A stretch of DNA of 64,000 bases from Deltaproteobacteria bacterium (lineage in GTDB: Bacteria; Desulfobacterota; Desulfobulbia; Desulfobulbales; Desulfurivibrionaceae), in assembly GCA_013349295.1 (NCBI GenBank), contig DUZW01000016.1, positions 1 through 64,000 of the forward strand, given 5' to 3'. This document shows, in pieces, positions 1-9,974 of the stretch (position 1 is its first letter; every line of letters begins with the position of its first letter). A model generated the notes under the pieces. That model did not search any database. It was not told where the DNA came from and was given only the letters and a program-made list of their open reading frames with translations. The position numbers were made by a program, and so were the translations under genes.

Positions 1-245
1 AGTGGTGCATCCTGGTGCTGTGGGATCGAGGATGCAGGCATCGAGTGTCGGCAAAACAACGGTACATCCCGGTAAAGTCGGGTCCGTGGTGCAAGCATCC
101 AGGGTCGGCAGCACAGTGGTGCATCCTGGTGCCGTGGGATCAAGGATGCAGGCATCGAGTGTCGGCAAAACAACGGTACATCCCGGTAACGTTGGATCAG
201 TGATGCAAGCATCCAGGGTCGGCAGCACGGTGGTGCAGCCGTCAA
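1..245 (-). repeat. Tandem 114-bp repeat encoding Cys-rich 38-residue units of TpsA
   Basis: Two nearly identical 114-base units (1-114 and 115-228) differ at seven positions by hand count, and a diverged third unit follows to about 285. Each encodes two 19-residue halves of the pattern C-T-x-V-L-P-T-L-x-A-C-x-x-D-P-T-x-P-G on the minus strand. The array continues past the left edge. Similar Cys/Pro repeats occur near the C-terminus of other TpsA proteins, where they may help hold the fibre at the surface (inference). Confidence 0.85.
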
Positions 246-3200
246 GGGTAGGATCCGCCGTGCATTGGTCAATGGTTGGTGCCGGAGGCGGCGGCGGTGG
301 TGGCGGGGGTGGGGGATACGGACGTACCGTCACTGTCCCGAAGGAACTTGTTGCATTCACGGAAGACACTTGGGCATCCAGGTCAATGTTGTTGTAGGCC
401 GAGAGATCAAGGGTGCCTGCAATAACATTATTGACGCCGACGCCATTCACGTCGACGATTGCTCCGGCGGTGGAGGTCAGAAATACCTGGCCGGTTCCTG
501 CGGTAATTAGATCGTAAAGTATAATATCCGAAGCCGCAGTCAAAGAGATGTTCATATTGGTGGTGGTGAGTCCGGAAATGGTGGTTGAGCCTTCTGTTCC
601 CGAGACGGTTTTGATGTTTGTACTGTTATTGACGGCAATGGATCCCGTCACTGATTGGGCTGCAATTTCGCTGATGCTGTTGGTACTGGGAAGATCGATG
701 TTTCCGTCGGCAAGAATCCCCAGTGTTTTAGCCGAAATCGTGCCGCCAGTCTGGGAGATGGTGCCTCCTGTTCCCATCAGGAGTTCAGTTGTGGGACGCG
801 AGATATTCGCAGCCAAGGTGATGTTGCCAGTGGGCGAGGCTGTGATCGGATCACCAAGCAAAAGCCGTGTGGTAATCAGGCGTGCTTCATTAAGGTCAGT
901 AGCATCTGGTATGCTGAATGCGCTGCCGTTGCTGCCACCGATCAACATGGGGCGATTGCTCGTATAAGGACCCAGGTATATCTTGTTGGCTGTTATTGTT
1001 CCTGTTGCTGGAATGGAAAAACTACCATCGGCCAGAATGTCTGCAATTCCTGTTGCTGTGATAGCGCTAGCCCCGGTAATATCTACTGTGCCTGTGGTCG
1101 CCTGATTGGCACTTAAGAAGAAATTGTTCCCAGAGCTGTTTGCCGCGACAGTTATCGACGGGGCAGTAATATTAACATCTCCGCTGCCACCAATAACCCC
1201 TATTACTCCGGCCCCCAGGTCCGTGATGGTGAGGGCGGTGCTATTATCCAAAAAGACTCCTCCGGCAGTAGCCTTTGCCGACAGAAAGCCAAGGGTGCTC
1301 GGGGTTGCGGACAAATTGACCCCCCCGCTTTGGGCATCCAGATGTGCGCCGCGTCCCGAAGCGGAGAGAGAGGCGCTCGTCTCTTGGTTAATTGATCCAC
1401 CGGTTGATACCAGTTTGATGGCAAGCTGATCAGCTCCAGCTGGGTTGGCGCTAACTCCGGTTGTACCTGAAACCTGAGAGAGGAGGATGGGGTTCGCGCT
1501 GGTATAGGCAAAGCTGTCATCGCCGGTGCTTGCTCCCGTAGATTTTCCGGCGATGATGCCGGTGGGGTTGGCTTCCGTCAAGGTCACCTTGCTTCCTTCC
1601 GCATACACCGCTTTGCCGCCCAGAACCGCACCGGCGGACTGGCTGAGGGCCCCGCTGCTGATCAGGGAGATTACGCTGTTTGGGTTGGTGAAGTCAAAGT
1701 TGTTGCCATCCATTTGGATATTGATGCCGGTCGTGCTGTCAATGGTGCTGCCGATATTCAAAGCTGGGCTGTTTTTGAATTTGAAATTATTGTTTTGGTG
1801 GCTGCCGTCGCCAAGGCTGGCAGCCAGATTGGTTGTCAGATTGGCGGCGGTATCCAGGGCGACATTGCCCAATGCCTTGATCGCCAAGTTGGTTTCGCTG
1901 ATGGTGCCGGCACTCGCCTGGGTGATGTCTCCTCCTGACTCCAGGCTGAGGGTGGAGGTGCCCGAAGGCGCGATGGCGGCGCTGACGTTGAGGCTGCCCG
2001 CAGTCATTGAGCCGATACGAAGAATGTCGGTGGTGATAGTGTTCAGTTCATTGGTGTCAAGTCCCAGGGTGCCGGCAAAATCGTTACCTCCCAGGTCGAT
2101 ATTTTGTGTAGAGGTTTTTCCTTTAAGCCACACCGTTCCTGATCCGACATCAAGCGTTCCGCCAATGGACATGGCATCGCCATTCAAGGCCAATTGGCCT
2201 CCAATATTAGAAAAGGCATTAGCGCCAGTGTTGATGGTGTTCCCCCAGATTTCCAGGTTGGCAGAGTTGGTAATGGAAACAGCGGCGTTGGTCGCGATAT
2301 TGGCCGTTGGTGCATAGTTGCCGAACGAGTCATTGCCAATGATGATTTTTGCGGCACTAATCCTAGAGATGTCAGCCCCAGTCAGATTGAATGTTGCTGC
2401 TCCGTCAATGCTTATGGTGGGGACTGGGCTGTTGTTGTAAGGAGAGAGATAAACAGTGTTCGCTCCCGCGCCGATGGCGGCCGCGCCTCCGGTGGTAAGG
2501 TTGTTCATCCTGACCACAAGGTTGCCGCCCGAAGAGAGATTGCCAAGCGTGGTGGCATTGGCAGTGTCATTTGATTCCAATCGGACTGCACCATTGGTAT
2601 TGGTGCCGGTGAAGATCCTTCCTGGCGCGGTGGACGTGTTGTAAATGTTTACGCCATTGTTTGTGTTGCTGAACTGGATGGTGCCAGCAACTTCGGCAAC
2701 AAGGACTTTGCCCCCAATTCCGACGCCGTTTATCGCCGATAAGGAGAGCGAAGGGGCAACAATTTCTGTCGCGTATCCGTAGGGACTCGGGGTGATCATA
2801 TTGGCTGCGGAGAGGGATACTGAATTGCCATAGAGTGTTCCATAGGTTGTGCCACCGTCCAAGCTTGAAAAGAGAATATCCTTGCCAGATGCGGTTATAG
2901 CTGCAGCGGTTACACTCTTGTTGATGACAACATTGCCTGCCCCGGAAGTGTCCTGATCCGCGGTCAGGACAAGACTGTTGTTCATGTTGAGAGCGGAATT
3001 GACAACGATATCGTTGTGCGCCTTTAAGGTAAGCGTTGCTGCCCCTGCATTGGTAGTGTTAATCACGTCGCTTACGGTTATATTGCCAGTGCCGTCGGGA
3101 GAGGGGGTGCCTGTCGTGTCTACGATAACGCTTGTGCCACCATCAAGGATTCCTTCTATGACAGATGCGCTGATATAGGAAGTTGTCCCTGTTCCGGCTC

Positions 3201-4656
3201 CGACGAAGTTTGGGGATCCGGTGTAAGTGGCGGGGGTATCGGTTGAGCCAATGACGATGTCGTATGGGTCAAGGAGCCAAGTTCCTCCAGCGCCATGAGG
3301 GGAGTTAATCCTGGGGGAAACTTGCGCATCGAGATAACCTCCCGATGTTTCCACAAATCCGCCGTCCCCTCCCATTTCGCCTCCCCGCGCCGAAATGGAG
3401 CCATAGGTCCGGGTCACATCATGCGCCCAGACGATGACTCTGCCACCATCGCCGTTTTCAATGGCATCGGCCTTGATTGTCGTTTCCTTGCCCAGAAATG
3501 TGGCATGCGCGTTCTGGGCTGCGGGATTCCTGCCCTGATAGTCGCCGCCGATCAGGGCCGTGCCGCCGCCATTTGAACCGGAGACATCGACTACACCATG
3601 ATTCAACAGGGCGACCTTTTTCCCAAGCATCTGGACAGTGCCGCCGGTCTTGCCCGCATCCTTGCCCGAGGCTTCCAGGGTACCGCTGTTGGTGACAATT
3701 CCAGTGGAGCCGCCCTGCAGGATGATTTCCCCGTTTCTTTCCTCAATGGACCGCGCTTGAACAAGCCCTTCGTTGTTGACCACGGCGCCGGCCAGCTCTC
3801 CGGCTACTCGGGCGGTCATCAAGATCCGGCCACCATCCGCGGCCAAGGTCCCGAAGTTATATACCCCGGCACGTCGGGCAAGACTGGCCTCATCCACGGC
3901 CAACCCGATCAACTGGTCGCCATCAAGGTCCAGGGTGAAGCGATTGCCCGAGGCCAGGGCAACCTGGCCGAGACGGGCCTGGATTACCCCCGCATTGGCT
4001 GCGTAATCTCCCGCCAGCACGATGTAGCCATTCTCGCCGGCTTGGAGTGTGCCTTGGTTGATCACCTCCGTTCCGTTGAGCTGATCATCTTTGTGGGCAA
4101 AGAGGTAGCGGCCTGCCATGAAATCGTCATTGCTGATATTGTGGGTAGTCGCCAACAGGCCGTGGACGTTGACCTGAGAGGTAGGGGCAAAGAGGACTCC
4201 GCTGGGGTTGACCAGAAAGACCTGGCCGTTGGCGGAAAGACTTCCGAAGATTCGGCTGGGGTCGTTGCCCAGTACCCGGTTAAGAGTGATGCTGCTTGTT
4301 CCTGGTTGCAGGAAGCGGACCTGTTCCTGCTGGCCGATGGAAAAATTCTGCCAGTCGATGATCGCTTTTTGGGTTTGTTGATTAATTTGGGTGGTGACGG
4401 TGTTGGGCCGAGTGATGGTGGCGCTGCCGGTAATCACCTGTTCGCCCGTCGGGCCAGCCAGGGCAGTGGCGGGTAGAAGCAGGGAGAGGGCAAGTATTCC
4501 GTGCCGGTATGCAAAGTTGGGGGCAAGACGGGAGAGGGTATGGAGAAAGTTGAAACTCCCCCGTACTTCTGTGTTGTCGGGAGTTCTTTGCCCGGATTGG
4601 GTGAGCGAGGCAAAATTCCAGAAACAGAGACGCCGATTCATTCGTTTTGTGCGCAT
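1..4656 (-). CDS. TpsA-type two-partner secretion exoprotein (filamentous haemagglutinin family), 3' end missing
   Basis: The frame is open from an ATG at 4656 to the left edge (over 1,550 codons), so the C-terminus lies outside the window. A GAGGG ribosome site precedes the ATG, 13 bases after the tpsB stop. The N-terminus is long: about 45 residues with basic and aromatic stretches, then a hydrophobic core ending LLLPATALA. After it comes a typical TPS haemagglutination domain with INQQTQKAIIDWQNFSIG, the motif NRVLGNDPSRIFGSLSANGQ and VFLVNPSGVLF. The bulk is Gly/Asn/Thr/Ser-rich beta-helix-like sequence poor in Cys. Near the window edge a proline run of about 11 leads into Cys-rich 19-residue repeats (CTTVLPTLDACI, DPTAPGC). 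Established: TpsA proteins are exported through a cognate TpsB and usually act in adhesion, biofilm or contact-dependent competition. Which of these applies is not visible. Confidence 0.9.
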   Translation of the reverse strand, partial: MRTKRMNRRLCFWNFASLTQSGQRTPDNTEVRGSFNFLHTLSRLAPNFAYRHGILALSLLLPATALAGPTGEQVITGSATITRPNTVTTQINQQTQKAIIDWQNFSIGQQEQVRFLQPGTSSITLNRVLGNDPSRIFGSLSANGQVFLVNPSGVLFAPTSQVNVHGLLATTHNISNDDFMAGRYLFAHKDDQLNGTEVINQGTLQAGENGYIVLAGDYAANAGVIQARLGQVALASGNRFTLDLDGDQLIGLAVDEASLARRAGVYNFGTLAADGGRILMTARVAGELAGAVVNNEGLVQARSIEERNGEIILQGGSTGIVTNSGTLEASGKDAGKTGGTVQMLGKKVALLNHGVVDVSGSNGGGTALIGGDYQGRNPAAQNAHATFLGKETTIKADAIENGDGGRVIVWAHDVTRTYGSISARGGEMGGDGGFVETSGGYLDAQVSPRINSPHGAGGTWLLDPYDIVIGSTDTPATYTGSPNFVGAGTGTTSYISASVIEGILDGGTSVIVDTTGTPSPDGTGNITVSDVINTTNAGAATLTLKAHNDIVVNSALNMNNSLVLTADQDTSGAGNVVINKSVTAAAITASGKDILFSSLDGGTTYGTLYGNSVSLSAANMITPSPYGYATEIVAPSLSLSAINGVGIGGKVLVAEVAGTIQFSNTNNGVNIYNTSTAPGRIFTGTNTNGAVRLESNDTANATTLGNLSSGGNLVVRMNNLTTGGAAAIGAGANTVYLSPYNNSPVPTISIDGAATFNLTGADISRISAAKIIIGNDSFGNYAPTANIATNAAVSITNSANLEIWGNTINTGANAFSNIGGQLALNGDAMSIGGTLDVGSGTVWLKGKTSTQNIDLGGNDFAGTLGLDTNELNTITTDILRIGSMTAGSLNVSAAIAPSGTSTLSLESGGDITQASAGTISETNLAIKALGNVALDTAANLTTNLAASLGDGSHQNNNFKFKNSPALNIGSTIDSTTGINIQMDGNNFDFTNPNSVISLISSGALSQSAGAVLGGKAVYAEGSKVTLTEANPTGIIAGKSTGASTGDDSFAYTSANPILLSQVSGTTGVSANPAGADQLAIKLVSTGGSINQETSASLSASGRGAHLDAQSGGVNLSATPSTLGFLSAKATAGGVFLDNSTALTITDLGAGVIGVIGGSGDVNITAPSITVAANSSGNNFFLSANQATTGTVDITGASAITATGIADILADGSFSIPATGTITANKIYLGPYTSNRPMLIGGSNGSAFSIPDATDLNEARLITTRLLLGDPITASPTGNITLAANISRPTTELLMGTGGTISQTGGTISAKTLGILADGNIDLPSTNSISEIAAQSVTGSIAVNNSTNIKTVSGTEGSTTISGLTTTNMNISLTAASDIILYDLITAGTGQVFLTSTAGAIVDVNGVGVNNVIAGTLDLSAYNNIDLDAQVSSVNATSSFGTVTVRPYPPPPPPPPPPPAPTIDQCTADPTLDGCTTVLPTLDACITDPTLPGCTVVLPTLDACILDPTAPGCTTVLPTLDACTTDPTLPGCTVVLPTLDACILDPTAPGCTT

Positions 4657-4669
4657 GATGTTGTCCCTC

Positions 4670-6328
4670 TTAATACATGGCGGTAAATGTGACCCAGAGC
4701 GGTGAGTTAAGGCCGTCGCCCGAGTCATTGCCGTCAATAGGCGTGGCCCACTGCAGGTCAAGGGTGTACTTGCCGGCAACCGAAACGGTCATGCCGATTC
4801 CGGCTGAAGCCAGGCTGTCGGAGCGGCGGCCGTCGGCCATGGGGATTTCGTAGTGAACCTCGCCTCCATCGATGAAGCCTCGCAGCAACAGGTCCGCATG
4901 GGTAAAGGACAATCCGCGCCGGATTCCCAAGCTGCCCATGGCACCCTGGTCGCCTCGCAGTTGAGAGCTGACAAAGCCCCGAACGCTGGCTGGGCCGCCA
5001 AGGCTGTATTTGTTGGAGTCAGGCAGGGAATCGTTACTCAGTACCGCTTCTCCGCGGACCACCGCGCTCCAGCCCTGGGCGAAGAGATGTTCGTAATCCC
5101 CACGCAGTTCGAGTCGGGGCGGCAGGGCCTCATTATCGGTGCCGGCCGGATTGTTCCGGAAGTTGGTGGCCAGCAGGCCGGAAAGGTTGGCCAACCCGCC
5201 GGAAGCATTACGGTGGCTGAAGTTAAGCCCTGCCTCAAGGAAATTGATGGTGTCATCGTTGAGAGGGATGTCTCGCATGTCGGATTGCCCCAGAACATGG
5301 GCTCCGCCGATGGTAGCGGAGAGGTTGCTCCGGCGGCTGCGGATGATTGGATGGCTGATCTGCATGCGGGCTGTTTCGCTGATGCCTGCAATGTCGAGGA
5401 CGGTAAAATCTCCACCCACATCATACTCGGCCCGGGAGTAACTCAGGTTTAATCTGGTTCCGTCATTTTGAATTGGAAAGCCGTAGCTGAATCGTCCTTG
5501 GCGGAGCAAGCTGTGCTGGGAATGGGTATAGCCAAGTCCCAGCACGTCGCCGTATTTGAAGGGATTGTTGATGGTGAAATCAGCGCCCAGCCGCCATTGA
5601 CCGATGACCTTCCGGCCTTGGTTGTCCAGTACCGCGTTGGCTGTTACTGGTTTTTCTTCCATGCGCAGGTTGATATCCGTGGTGCCGTATGCATCGCCTG
5701 GCATCAACACCGACCGGGCCAATAGACCGGGCAGATCGTTGAGCAGCAGAACCTCGCTTTCAAGATCCGCAAAGCGCAGGATGGTTCCCGGAGCAAGCAG
5801 GTTGAGTTGGTTTGCAAGAAAGGCCTCGTCGTAGCGCTGGTTCCCCTCAAAAAACAGCTTGCCGACCTTGCCTTCCACCACCTCCAATCTGAGCACTCCA
5901 TCGAGCATGCGCTGGGCTGGGACCGTGACCGTGGTCAGACTGTAGCCATGGGCTTGATAAAATTCAGTGAGTCGGTCGGCCAGGCCATAGATCTCGGTGA
6001 GGGTAAGTTCTGCGTCTTCCCGGTCGGCGATGAGGTTGCGGAGCTCCGCTTCGCTGAAGATGGTATTGCCGGTGATGGTGAAACGGGCGATCCGAACCCG
6101 GAGTTCATCGGAAGGAGGCGTAAGGCGAGGCGGAGCGAGGGTGGGGAGTTCGGGCAGGGACATGTCCTTGCCTGGCTGACTTGGACGAGGACGCAGGGAT
6201 TCTTCCACCGTGCCGGGGCTGGGAGGCTGAGCCAAGGCTACCGACGAAATCGGGGGCAGGGTCAGCAGGGCCAGGAAAAGGCAGACAGCGGCAGGGGTGG
6301 CTGACGGAACAGGTCGCATATGGGACAT
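4670..6328 (-). CDS. TpsB outer-membrane transporter (ShlB/FhaC/HecB family)
   Basis: This 552-residue protein is the partner transporter of the exoprotein downstream. It has a signal peptide (cleavage near VALAQ), a proline-rich linker, a POTRA domain from about residue 75 (VRIARFTITGNTIFSEAEL), a second POTRA-like region (VVEGKVGKLFFEGNQRY), and a 16-strand-type barrel ending in aromatic VTFTAMY. The FhaC-family motif LGGPASVRGF, followed by G-D-Q-G, lies in the barrel. The ATG at 6328 has AAGGAGA five bases upstream. Family role: POTRA domains bind the TPS domain of TpsA in the periplasm and the barrel threads it across the outer membrane without ATP. The B-before-A order matches shlB-shlA. 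Confidence 0.95.
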   Translation of the reverse strand: MSHMRPVPSATPAAVCLFLALLTLPPISSVALAQPPSPGTVEESLRPRPSQPGKDMSLPELPTLAPPRLTPPSDELRVRIARFTITGNTIFSEAELRNLIADREDAELTLTEIYGLADRLTEFYQAHGYSLTTVTVPAQRMLDGVLRLEVVEGKVGKLFFEGNQRYDEAFLANQLNLLAPGTILRFADLESEVLLLNDLPGLLARSVLMPGDAYGTTDINLRMEEKPVTANAVLDNQGRKVIGQWRLGADFTINNPFKYGDVLGLGYTHSQHSLLRQGRFSYGFPIQNDGTRLNLSYSRAEYDVGGDFTVLDIAGISETARMQISHPIIRSRRSNLSATIGGAHVLGQSDMRDIPLNDDTINFLEAGLNFSHRNASGGLANLSGLLATNFRNNPAGTDNEALPPRLELRGDYEHLFAQGWSAVVRGEAVLSNDSLPDSNKYSLGGPASVRGFVSSQLRGDQGAMGSLGIRRGLSFTHADLLLRGFIDGGEVHYEIPMADGRRSDSLASAGIGMTVSVAGKYTLDLQWATPIDGNDSGDGLNSPLWVTFTAMY

Positions 6329-6677
6329 CTTTTCTCCTTAAGTCAAAAAAATTGTGCGGTTTTTTTGAAATCGAGAATCGACTCTCCTTTCTTTTTAGTC
6401 TATGAGACAGGAAAATGACAGGGTGAAATATCAATTTTTTGTGGGGTTACATCCGGTGCTCACTTTGGATGTACGCCAGAATGTTTCGGTTATCTATAAA
6501 TTATCCTTTGTAGAATTATTGAATATACAGGATGCCGCTCTGTCGCTAAATCTTTATTTGTGCAGGTGTCTTTGTTTTTTTGTGATCCTGTTGGCGGCAG
6601 GGGGGGTGGTCTGGTATGATGGGTTTCGACAGTTTTTTTCATTGTGGTATGCGTGAGGATATATACGGAGGCTGCTC
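6329..6677. promoter_or_regulatory. AT-rich divergent promoter region between tpsB and the YbeD-like gene
   Basis: No convincing gene is seen in these 349 bases. They separate two divergent genes and so must hold both promoters. There is a small hairpin (ACATCC...GGATGT, 6450-6473) and several A/T-rich tracts such as TATAAATTAT at 6496-6505. No -35/-10 pair stands out enough to assign. An 84-codon plus-strand reading frame at 6402-6656 lacks a good ribosome site and is not believed. Confidence 0.4.
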
Positions 6678-6944
6678 GTGTTGTTGAATCAATGCAAACG
6701 GAAGGTCGAGCTGGAGTATCCCTGCCCATGGGTATACAAAATTATCGGCCGGGAGCAGGAGGAATTGCGGGCGGCCATCGCCGAGGTCGTCCAAGCGCGG
6801 GAATGTCTGGTGTCCCTGTCCAATTCGAGCAGCGGCGGCAAGTACCTGTGTCTGGACGTGGAGCTTGTCGTCGTCAGCTCCGAGGACCGTGAAGCCCAGT
6901 ATCTTGCCTTCAAGGACCATCCTGCAGTGGTCATGGTACTGTAA
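6678..6944 (+). CDS. YbeD/DUF493 family small regulatory-type protein
   Basis: This 88-residue protein has the DUF493 (YbeD) pattern: YPCPWVYKIIGREQEEL near the start, a central helix, and YLCLDVELVVVSSEDREAQY before a short C-terminal strand (HPAVVMVL). The fold is ferredoxin-like and related to ACT-type domains. The GTG at 6678 follows CGGAGG by six bases, which fixes the start. E. coli YbeD lies beside lipB, but no lipoate gene is seen here. The function is not established. Confidence 0.8.
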   Translation: MLLNQCKRKVELEYPCPWVYKIIGREQEELRAAIAEVVQARECLVSLSNSSSGGKYLCLDVELVVVSSEDREAQYLAFKDHPAVVMVL

Positions 6945-6988
6945 GATTTTTGCCGAGCCGTTATCGGTCGGAGAGGGCGGCTTGTTGT

Positions 6989-7189
6989 CTAGTTCACTAC
7001 CTCGAAGCCGATGGAAGCGATTGCTTTTTTAATGGTGGCCATCGGGACATCCTTGCTTTGGCTGAAGGTGGCTTCGCTTTTTTCAAGGGAGATGTTCACC
7101 TCGCTGATGCCGTCGATGGCGCTTAGTGCCGTGGTAACCGAGGCTGCACAGTGGCCGCAGCGCATTCCCTTGATCTCGATGGTAGGCAT
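6989..7189 (-). CDS. copZ: Copper chaperone-like heavy-metal-associated protein (CopZ type)
   Basis: A 66-residue single HMA domain with the metal site GMRCGHCAASV at residues 8-18 and the usual ending SIGFEVV. Such proteins carry Cu(I) in the cytoplasm and hand it to the HMA domains of CopA, whose gene starts 135 bases away in the opposite direction. AAGGAG lies seven bases before the ATG. The shared 135-base gap would hold both promoters; I could not identify a metal-regulator operator by eye. Specificity for copper rather than mercury is inferred from the neighbour. Confidence 0.9.
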   Translation of the reverse strand: MPTIEIKGMRCGHCAASVTTALSAIDGISEVNISLEKSEATFSQSKDVPMATIKKAIASIGFEVVN

Positions 7190-7324
7190 GGAAAACTCCT
7201 TGGTGCATGGTTGCTGTTGAGTGCGGAAGAAAAATATAGTAACTGCTAAAGTGTTTGAGGGTGCGACATTCTTTCCTATTATCCCAAAGTACTGTGAAAT
7301 TGCGGGACAATCAAGGGGATATCC

Positions 7325-9850
7325 ATGGTTTTATCGAGTGAAAAACAACGGTTCTCCATTGGGGGTATGCACTGTGCTTCCTGTTCCTCCCGCATCGAAA
7401 AAGTGCTGGCTGGGACCGAGGGGATTCATGCGGTTGCGGTGAATCTCGCTGCCGAGAGTATGGAGGTGGAGTGGGAACCCAGTCGTCTTAGCCTTGCGAA
7501 TATTGCCGGGATCGTTAAGGGGTTGGGGTTTGAGTTGGTATTGCCCGAAAAAGAGGTCCGGCTGGCGTTGGCCATTGCTGGGATGACCTGTGCTTCCTGC
7601 TCCGCCCGGATCGAAAAGGTGGTGGGGCAGATGGCCGGGGTGCGGTCTATGCAGGTGAATCTGGCCACCGAATCGGCGGTTGTGTTCTTTGATCCGGAGG
7701 TCGTCAGTCAGCGACGGATACGTGAGGCCATTGAGCGGCTTGGTTTCAAGGCCAAGGTGGCCGGTCCGGCCGGTGGCTCTGATTTTGAGCGGCAACAGGA
7801 GGAGGCTCTTACCCGGCTTCAGGCCATGGCAAAACGACTCTATCCGGCTTTTACCTTTGCCGTCTTGCTGCTGCTTCTTTCCATGGGTGAGATGGCTGGT
7901 CTGCCGTTGCCCTTGTTTTTGGCCCCCCATCATGCACCTTTCAACTTCGCGTTTGTTCAGTTTCTTCTGGTTTTGCCGATTATTTGGTCTGGACGCCATT
8001 TTTATCAACTCGGTTTCCCTGCTCTCTGGCGCGGCGCGCCCAATATGGATTCGCTCATCGCCATCGGCACCGGCGCCGCTTTTGTTTACAGCACCTGGAA
8101 CCTGATTGAGATCGGGCTGGGAATTGAGGCCATGACCAAGGTCATGGATCTGTATTTTGAGTCGGCCGGTGTGCTTATCGCCTTGGTTTCCCTCGGCAAG
8201 TATCTGGAAACCCGCTCCAAGGTGCGTACCTCGGATGCCATCCGTCAACTCATGGCCCTGACTCCTGAGGAGGCCACCTTGTTGCTGCCCGGGGCTGAAG
8301 CGCAGAAAAAGATTCCGGTGCTGGAGATCGAGGTCGGCGATATCCTGCTGGTCAAGCCGGGCGAGCGTATTCCGGTGGATGGCTCGGTGGTCAAGGGCCG
8401 CTCCAGTGTGGACGAGTCCATGCTCACCGGCGAATCCCTGCCGGTCTCCAAGGAGATCGGCGATCCGGTGGTGGGAGCCACTCTGAACAAAAACGGCCTG
8501 TTGCAGATGCGGGCCGAGAAGGTGGGGCAGGACACGGTGCTTGCCCGGATCATCAGCATGGTCCGTGAGGCTCAAGGCTCTAAGGCGCCTATCGCCAATC
8601 TGGCTGACCGCATCAGCCTCTATTTCGTGCCCACCGTCATTGTCATTGCCATTCTTGCCGGGTTGTCCTGGTATTTTATCGGTCAGGCTGAGTTTTCCTT
8701 TGCCCTGCGGATTTTCATTGCCGTGCTGGTTATCGCCTGTCCCTGTGCCATGGGGCTGGCTACCCCGACCTCGATCATGGTCGGCACCGGTCGGGGGGCT
8801 CAGTTGGGGGTGTTGGTGAAAAGCGGCGAGGCCCTGGAGATGGCGCAGAAGATTGACGCAGTGGTCTTTGACAAGACAGGCACCCTGACGCATGGCCGTC
8901 CGGAATTGACTGATGTGCAAGCGATTGCAGCGGAGATGGATGCAGACCGGATCCTGTCGTTGGTTGCCAGCGCCGAGAGCGGCTCGGAACATCCCCTGGC
9001 CGAGGCTATTGTTAACGCTGCCAGGGAAAAGGGATTGATTTTGGCCGAACCATCCCATTTTGAGGCGGTTCCCGGTCGTGGTATCCGGGCCATGGTGCGG
9101 GGGGAGAATGTTCTGCTCGGCAATCGGGAATTCATGATTGAGCAGGAGGTTACGGGGTTGGGCATGGCGGTTGAGCAAATCGCCCATGGTTTTGCCGGGG
9201 CGGGTAAGACCGCGCTTTACTGTGCGGCGGAAGGCAAGCTTGTCGCGCTTCTAGCTATTGCCGACCGGCTCAAATCGGAGGTGCCTGCGATCATCAGCGA
9301 CTTGGAAAAAATGGGCATCAAGATATTCATGCTCACCGGTGACAATGAGATTACGGCCCGGGCCATTGCAGCCCAGGCAGGAATCAGCGAGGTATTCGCC
9401 CAAGTGCTGCCGGATCAGAAGGTCGAAAAAGTGGCGGCTTTGCAGGCAGAGGGGTTCCGGGTCGCCATGGTGGGCGATGGCATCAATGATGCACCGGCCC
9501 TGGCCAAGGCCGATGTCGGTATTGCCATGGGCACCGGCATTGATGTAGCCATTGAGTCCGGGGATATCGTGCTGATGAAGGGCCATCTTTCCGGCCTGCT
9601 CGCCGCGTTGTCCTTAAGCCGCGCCACCATGCGCAATATCAAGCAAAATCTCTTCTGGGCTTTCATCTATAACATCATCGGTATTCCGGTGGCGGCGGGG
9701 GTTCTTCATCTCTTCGGCGGGCCGACCCTGAATCCAATGATTGCCGGCGGAGCCATGGCCATGAGTTCGGTTTCCGTGGTTTCCAATGCCTTGCGCTTGC
9801 GGTTTTTCACCCCGCCAGGCGGCAACCGGAGGCAAGCGCTATCGGTTTAA
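7325..9850 (+). CDS. copA: Copper-translocating P1B-type ATPase
   Basis: An 841-residue Cu(I) efflux pump of the inner membrane. Two N-terminal HMA domains carry [13 protein letters not shown] (about residue 14) and [13 protein letters not shown] (about residue 88). Further on are the phosphatase motif TGESLPVSK, the membrane metal site CPC in [13 protein letters not shown], the phosphorylation motif [11 protein letters not shown], the P1B marker SEHPLAEAI, and the hinge [12 protein letters not shown]. The final membrane helices contain [11 protein letters not shown] and [15 protein letters not shown], both typical of Cu(I) pumps. The length is normal. AAGGGG precedes the ATG. Confidence 0.97.
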   Translation: MVLSSEKQRFSIGGMHCASCSSRIEKVLAGTEGIHAVAVNLAAESMEVEWEPSRLSLANIAGIVKGLGFELVLPEKEVRLALAIAGMTCASCSARIEKVVGQMAGVRSMQVNLATESAVVFFDPEVVSQRRIREAIERLGFKAKVAGPAGGSDFERQQEEALTRLQAMAKRLYPAFTFAVLLLLLSMGEMAGLPLPLFLAPHHAPFNFAFVQFLLVLPIIWSGRHFYQLGFPALWRGAPNMDSLIAIGTGAAFVYSTWNLIEIGLGIEAMTKVMDLYFESAGVLIALVSLGKYLETRSKVRTSDAIRQLMALTPEEATLLLPGAEAQKKIPVLEIEVGDILLVKPGERIPVDGSVVKGRSSVDESMLTGESLPVSKEIGDPVVGATLNKNGLLQMRAEKVGQDTVLARIISMVREAQGSKAPIANLADRISLYFVPTVIVIAILAGLSWYFIGQAEFSFALRIFIAVLVIACPCAMGLATPTSIMVGTGRGAQLGVLVKSGEALEMAQKIDAVVFDKTGTLTHGRPELTDVQAIAAEMDADRILSLVASAESGSEHPLAEAIVNAAREKGLILAEPSHFEAVPGRGIRAMVRGENVLLGNREFMIEQEVTGLGMAVEQIAHGFAGAGKTALYCAAEGKLVALLAIADRLKSEVPAIISDLEKMGIKIFMLTGDNEITARAIAAQAGISEVFAQVLPDQKVEKVAALQAEGFRVAMVGDGINDAPALAKADVGIAMGTGIDVAIESGDIVLMKGHLSGLLAALSLSRATMRNIKQNLFWAFIYNIIGIPVAAGVLHLFGGPTLNPMIAGGAMAMSSVSVVSNALRLRFFTPPGGNRRQALSV

Positions 9851-9875
9851 AATATGGGTTAACCACAGCATCGTC

Positions 9876-9905
9876 TTGACAATTTTTAGAAACATTGCGT
9901 AGATG
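9876..9905 (+). promoter_or_regulatory. Possible sigma-70 promoter for the LysM gene
   Basis: TTGACA (9876-9881) is a perfect -35 match. After 18 bases comes TAGATG (9900-9905) as a weaker -10. The pair lies 70 bases before the LysM start, in the gap after copA. This is assigned by eye only. Confidence 0.4.
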
Positions 9906-9974
9906 GTACTAATCGTCTTGGAGTTTGAGGCCGGTACGTCCATTTTATCCTGTCCGGTTCTAAAGGAGTATTCC

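Noticed and set aside
1-245. Direct repeats that could suggest a CRISPR array
   Set aside because: The repeats are contiguous, in frame, without spacers, and encode regular Cys/Pro protein repeats.
1526-4476. Long plus-strand reading frames (1526-2317, 3598-4476) opposite tpsA
   Set aside because: The minus frame from 4656 is open across the whole region and reads as a TPS domain and beta-helix. The plus frames lack ribosome sites and recognisable domains and are antisense shadows of a repetitive GC-rich gene.
7331-9187. 618-codon minus-strand frame opposite copA
   Set aside because: The plus strand carries every CopA motif. The antisense frame is His/Gln/Gly-rich, as expected of a shadow of GC-biased codons.
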